From NCBI GenBank assembly GCA_008692225.1, contig VICG01000002.1, forward strand, positions 62,001 to 126,000: a stretch of DNA of 64,000 bases. The letters are read 5' to 3'. Within the stretch, counting starts at the first letter, position 1. Each line of letters begins with the position of its first letter. Source of the DNA: Monilinia fructicola. Its lineage: Eukaryota > Ascomycota > Leotiomycetes > Helotiales > Sclerotiniaceae. Under the pieces are notes generated by a model that was not told the DNA's origin, searched no databases, and saw nothing but the letters and a program-made list of their open reading frames with translations. A program made the translations under genes and the position numbers. Positions 61,567 to 64,000 of the stretch are shown here, in pieces.

Positions 61567-62872
61567 ATAGAGTCATAATATACCCCGAAAGTGTTCGGTA
61601 GCTTCTGTAAGCACAGTTTCTCTCTCAAACTTTTGCACTGATGTTCCCTCTGCCAACTGGAGCCTGTTATGGACCTTGCGACGCGCAGTCCCATCACGTT
61701 TACAATATCTTACCGGAATGGTGGTAAACTCGAGGAATATGTGCGACACAACTCGCTTTCTTTGACTCTCCAAGATCGGGTATCAACTGAGGCTATATAA
61801 ATTCAACTATAGAAGCCTATCAAACATGTTTCTATCGGAATCTGCAATACAAAGGTGAAAAATCATCCATACGATCACATCTGCCGTCCAGAAAACTCGA
61901 GAATAGTGGAATATTGGTCATATCAAACAAGCTTTGGGGGTATGCATCTTTACAAGCCTGCCCGGTTACATTATCCCAATGTTCTGACAATACCAAAGCT
62001 CAGTATCTTGTAATCATCAGAGCAAACGCGACTGCGCAATGCTCCAAGTTGATAGCTGTAGGGATCCGCTTCACGACTTGCCCGTCACGTACTTTTGTTT
62101 GACCACCTTTACCCTCATGGTTATTTAAGACCACTCTCGTTTGATATCTGATTCCAGAAATTTCAGTCATAATATCATACATTTTCTTTTCTTGTCATGG
62201 TTCTATTCTTCGATAGCATCATACATTCTTTCCAATTTCCTGTTAATATCTCAAGTCTTGTCGTTTCTCTAGCTAGCACAAGATTGATTCCAATATACAG
62301 TCAGTATACATCTTGCACATTATTTTATAAACCTATGCAGCAATTCTTAAGTAAAGGAGGATGCTTAAACACTCTTCTAACATCTTGATGAGTTATAACA
62401 AGTTCAAGTTTAAGTTCAAGCATATCAACCTCGATCCTAGAAGCTAAATCCTAGGTTCTTTTATCTCAATTTTGAAAGAGAAGGTTAGAATCTTTTTTTT
62501 TTTCTCAAACATCATGAATAAGGTTTCAATCGGATGTAAGAATCGGATCGCACATAGACATTGAAACAAGCTGGCATATAACTTGATTCACAATCACTTT
62601 ATTCTCTGTGTAAATATTAGAATAAGAATTCCATGAATTCTTATTTATGCACGAAGAAGCAATGCAATAAACCGAATGATTAAGATCTTTGATTAAATTT
62701 AATTCGTCATGTGAAAAAATTTACGTATTGACTTTGCCTGATTGTTGCTCATTGTCCATATCCAACACGAGCTCCTATACTTTCAGACTGTTGGCCAGAT
62801 GTTGGAGGCATTGTTCCACTACTTCGGTGTTGTAAACATAATGATGCTTTCAGTGAAATTGAAGATCAGTTT
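61567..62872. other. Intergenic, no gene seen
   Basis: 3' flank of TYS1 and AT-rich sequence. Short frames without features. Confidence 0.5.
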
Positions 62873-63085
62873 TCATAGGGTTTCAATGGAGATGGTCCGT
62901 CGGCCACGAAGAAAATCCATGAATCCTGACAAAAACTCCTGGTCAAGCACATATAGCTCAACATCTCGCCACATGAACTTCTCAAGATCTTCTCGAATTT
63001 CAATGCCGACATCAAGGCCTTTCGGAGCCAGTCCACCCACGTACGCTCTCCACCGATGGTAATGGTTATTGGTTTCTGTTGGCAT
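62873..63085 (-). CDS. Small hypothetical ORF
   Basis: 70 codons from ATG 63085 to the stop. The sequence (IREDLEKFMWRDVELYVLDQ, FLSGFMDFLRGRRTISI) has the amphipathic look of real protein, but no family is recognised. It may be the last exon, or a relic, of a gene shared with 63253-63621 on the same strand. Confidence 0.3.
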   Translation of the reverse strand: MPTETNNHYHRWRAYVGGLAPKGLDVGIEIREDLEKFMWRDVELYVLDQEFLSGFMDFLRGRRTISIETL

Positions 63086-63202
63086 TAACTTGGTTATTTT
63101 AAAGTGTAGGTACTTGATCCTTTTGTTGTTATGATCATTGATGTTGTTCTCTTTCCATGTAATTTATGGAATGGAGGACGACTTTATAGACGTCCTTGAG
63201 GT

Positions 63203-63242
63203 GCTGTACGCCTAATACGATTAGACGTATTATTCGTACAGC
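63203..63242. repeat. Imperfect 40-bp palindrome (hairpin)
   Basis: GCTGTACG, CCT, AATACG, a 6-base loop, CGTATT, ATT, CGTACAGC: paired 8-bp and 6-bp stems. It lies between two minus-strand ORFs, so a terminator-like or element-end role is possible. Confidence 0.7.
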
Positions 63243-63252
63243 AACTGAAATG

Positions 63253-63621
63253 TCACATGATCCATTTTCCCGACAGTTTCCCAACAGTGTGGTCGAAGCT
63301 CGATGGTATGGCTAGAAGCCCAAGTCGGAGTGGACGAGGCGTGACGGTCGGTTTAGCGACTTCCCCGACTTGTTTGTATTTGTCCTCGAAGCCGCCGAAA
63401 CTGTGATACATATGGCGGCGTTCTTGTGGATAATCACTCCAGATGTTCTTCATGATGATGCACTGGGCCCTGCGTTGGTCGATGATAAGCTGGACCCCTA
63501 ACCTTTCCGCCATGTAAAAATTACCATTGATGGCAATCTGAATATCCTGCCTCTGCATGAATTGCCGTGTCTGTTTGTCTCTGTACATGTTGAGAAGCAG
63601 TCTTCGAACCTTTTCCGCCAT
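63253..63621 (-). CDS. Hypothetical protein (small, possibly partial)
   Basis: 122 codons from ATG 63621. The open frame continues about 20 codons upstream without an ATG (RASSYSRFPLSAGLRNK), so the true start may be upstream through an intron. The sequence (MAEKVRRLLLNMYRDKQTRQ, AINGNFYMAERLGVQLIIDQ) is protein-like, with no domain I know. Might be one gene with 62873-63085. Confidence 0.4.
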   Translation of the reverse strand: MAEKVRRLLLNMYRDKQTRQFMQRQDIQIAINGNFYMAERLGVQLIIDQRRAQCIIMKNIWSDYPQERRHMYHSFGGFEDKYKQVGEVAKPTVTPRPLRLGLLAIPSSFDHTVGKLSGKWIM

Positions 63622-64000
63622 CTTATTTCGGAGCCCCGCAGAAAGTGGAAAGCGGGAATAGGAAGAGGCTCGCAAACAGTATACAAGTGGATAGGTTTGA
63701 ATCAGGTAACTCGCACATGACGTATCATGTCTGCTTGCACATTTGAATGTGGCTCTTAGGGGATCTTCACAGGTCTACCAATGCTTGATTAAATCATACA
63801 TTTTCATTCACAATCTAATATTCTCCACATTAGAACAAACAGTATTACACCTTTTGAACAGTTTTAGAGGCCATGGTGGGTGGACGATCACCAGTGGATT
63901 GAATGTTTGGACCTAGGTACGAAAATCAGATGGTCGCATGAGTGTCTCATGGCACAGTTTGATTCCTCGTCTCGCTATAAACCTAACAATTAAATGACAC
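63622..64000. other. Window end, nothing assigned
   Basis: No feature seen; may contain upstream parts of the hypothetical gene. Confidence 0.4.

Overview
The window is nuclear DNA of a filamentous ascomycete. Evidence: short GT-AG introns of about 50-110 bases (one longer), RIP-like AT-rich transposon relics, fungal MFS transporters, P450s, a WSC protein, and typical ascomycete REV1, OCT1 and TyrRS. The style of the genes (BTB family, 2EXR-like protein, OCT1 wording) suggests a leotiomycete, probably near Sclerotiniaceae; that placement is inference without a search.

Layout. 0-6 kb: three minus-strand BTB paralogues in different states of decay. 7-9 kb: an ACS-type MFS transporter. 10.1-14.3 kb: a very AT-rich island holding a 157-bp MITE, a solo LTR with a 5-bp target duplication, a 1.48-kb terminal-inverted-repeat (TIR) element with TA duplication, an LTR-like fragment and RIP-diverged direct repeats. 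14.3-19 kb: gene-poor, full of simple repeats. 19-22.3 kb: a large conserved ascomycete protein (DUF8004-like). 22.96-23.94 kb: a non-autonomous TIR element. 24-27.8 kb: no convincing gene. 27.9-28.3 kb: a small secreted cysteine protein of two modules. 30.6-38.7 kb: a 2EXR-like protein, a metallophosphoesterase, a P450 and a membrane J-protein. 39.9-43.7 kb: REV1. 44.5-49.3 kb: a DHA1-type MFS exporter and a sugar transporter. 49.74-51.57 kb: a RIP-riddled Fot1/pogo element whose helix-turn-helix remnants are still readable. 51.9-53.6 kb: a P450 with an in-frame TAG. 54.6-55.3 kb: a WSC protein. 56.1-61.6 kb: housekeeping block (OCT1 and a MICOS apolipoprotein-O subunit, divergent; then cytosolic tyrosyl-tRNA synthetase). 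62.9-63.6 kb: two small unknown ORFs.

The most striking global feature is about sixteen single-base frame breaks spread over eight otherwise well-conserved genes, nearly all in homopolymers. In the genes tested, changing one base at each break gives a total coding length divisible by three. They are best read as assembly indels, not pseudogenes, but they hit key motifs (zinc site of OCT1, polymerase motif of REV1). Separately, true decay by C-to-T changes at CpA is seen in the transposons, two BTB copies and probably the 52-kb P450. No secondary-metabolite cluster, tRNA, rRNA or CRISPR was recognised.
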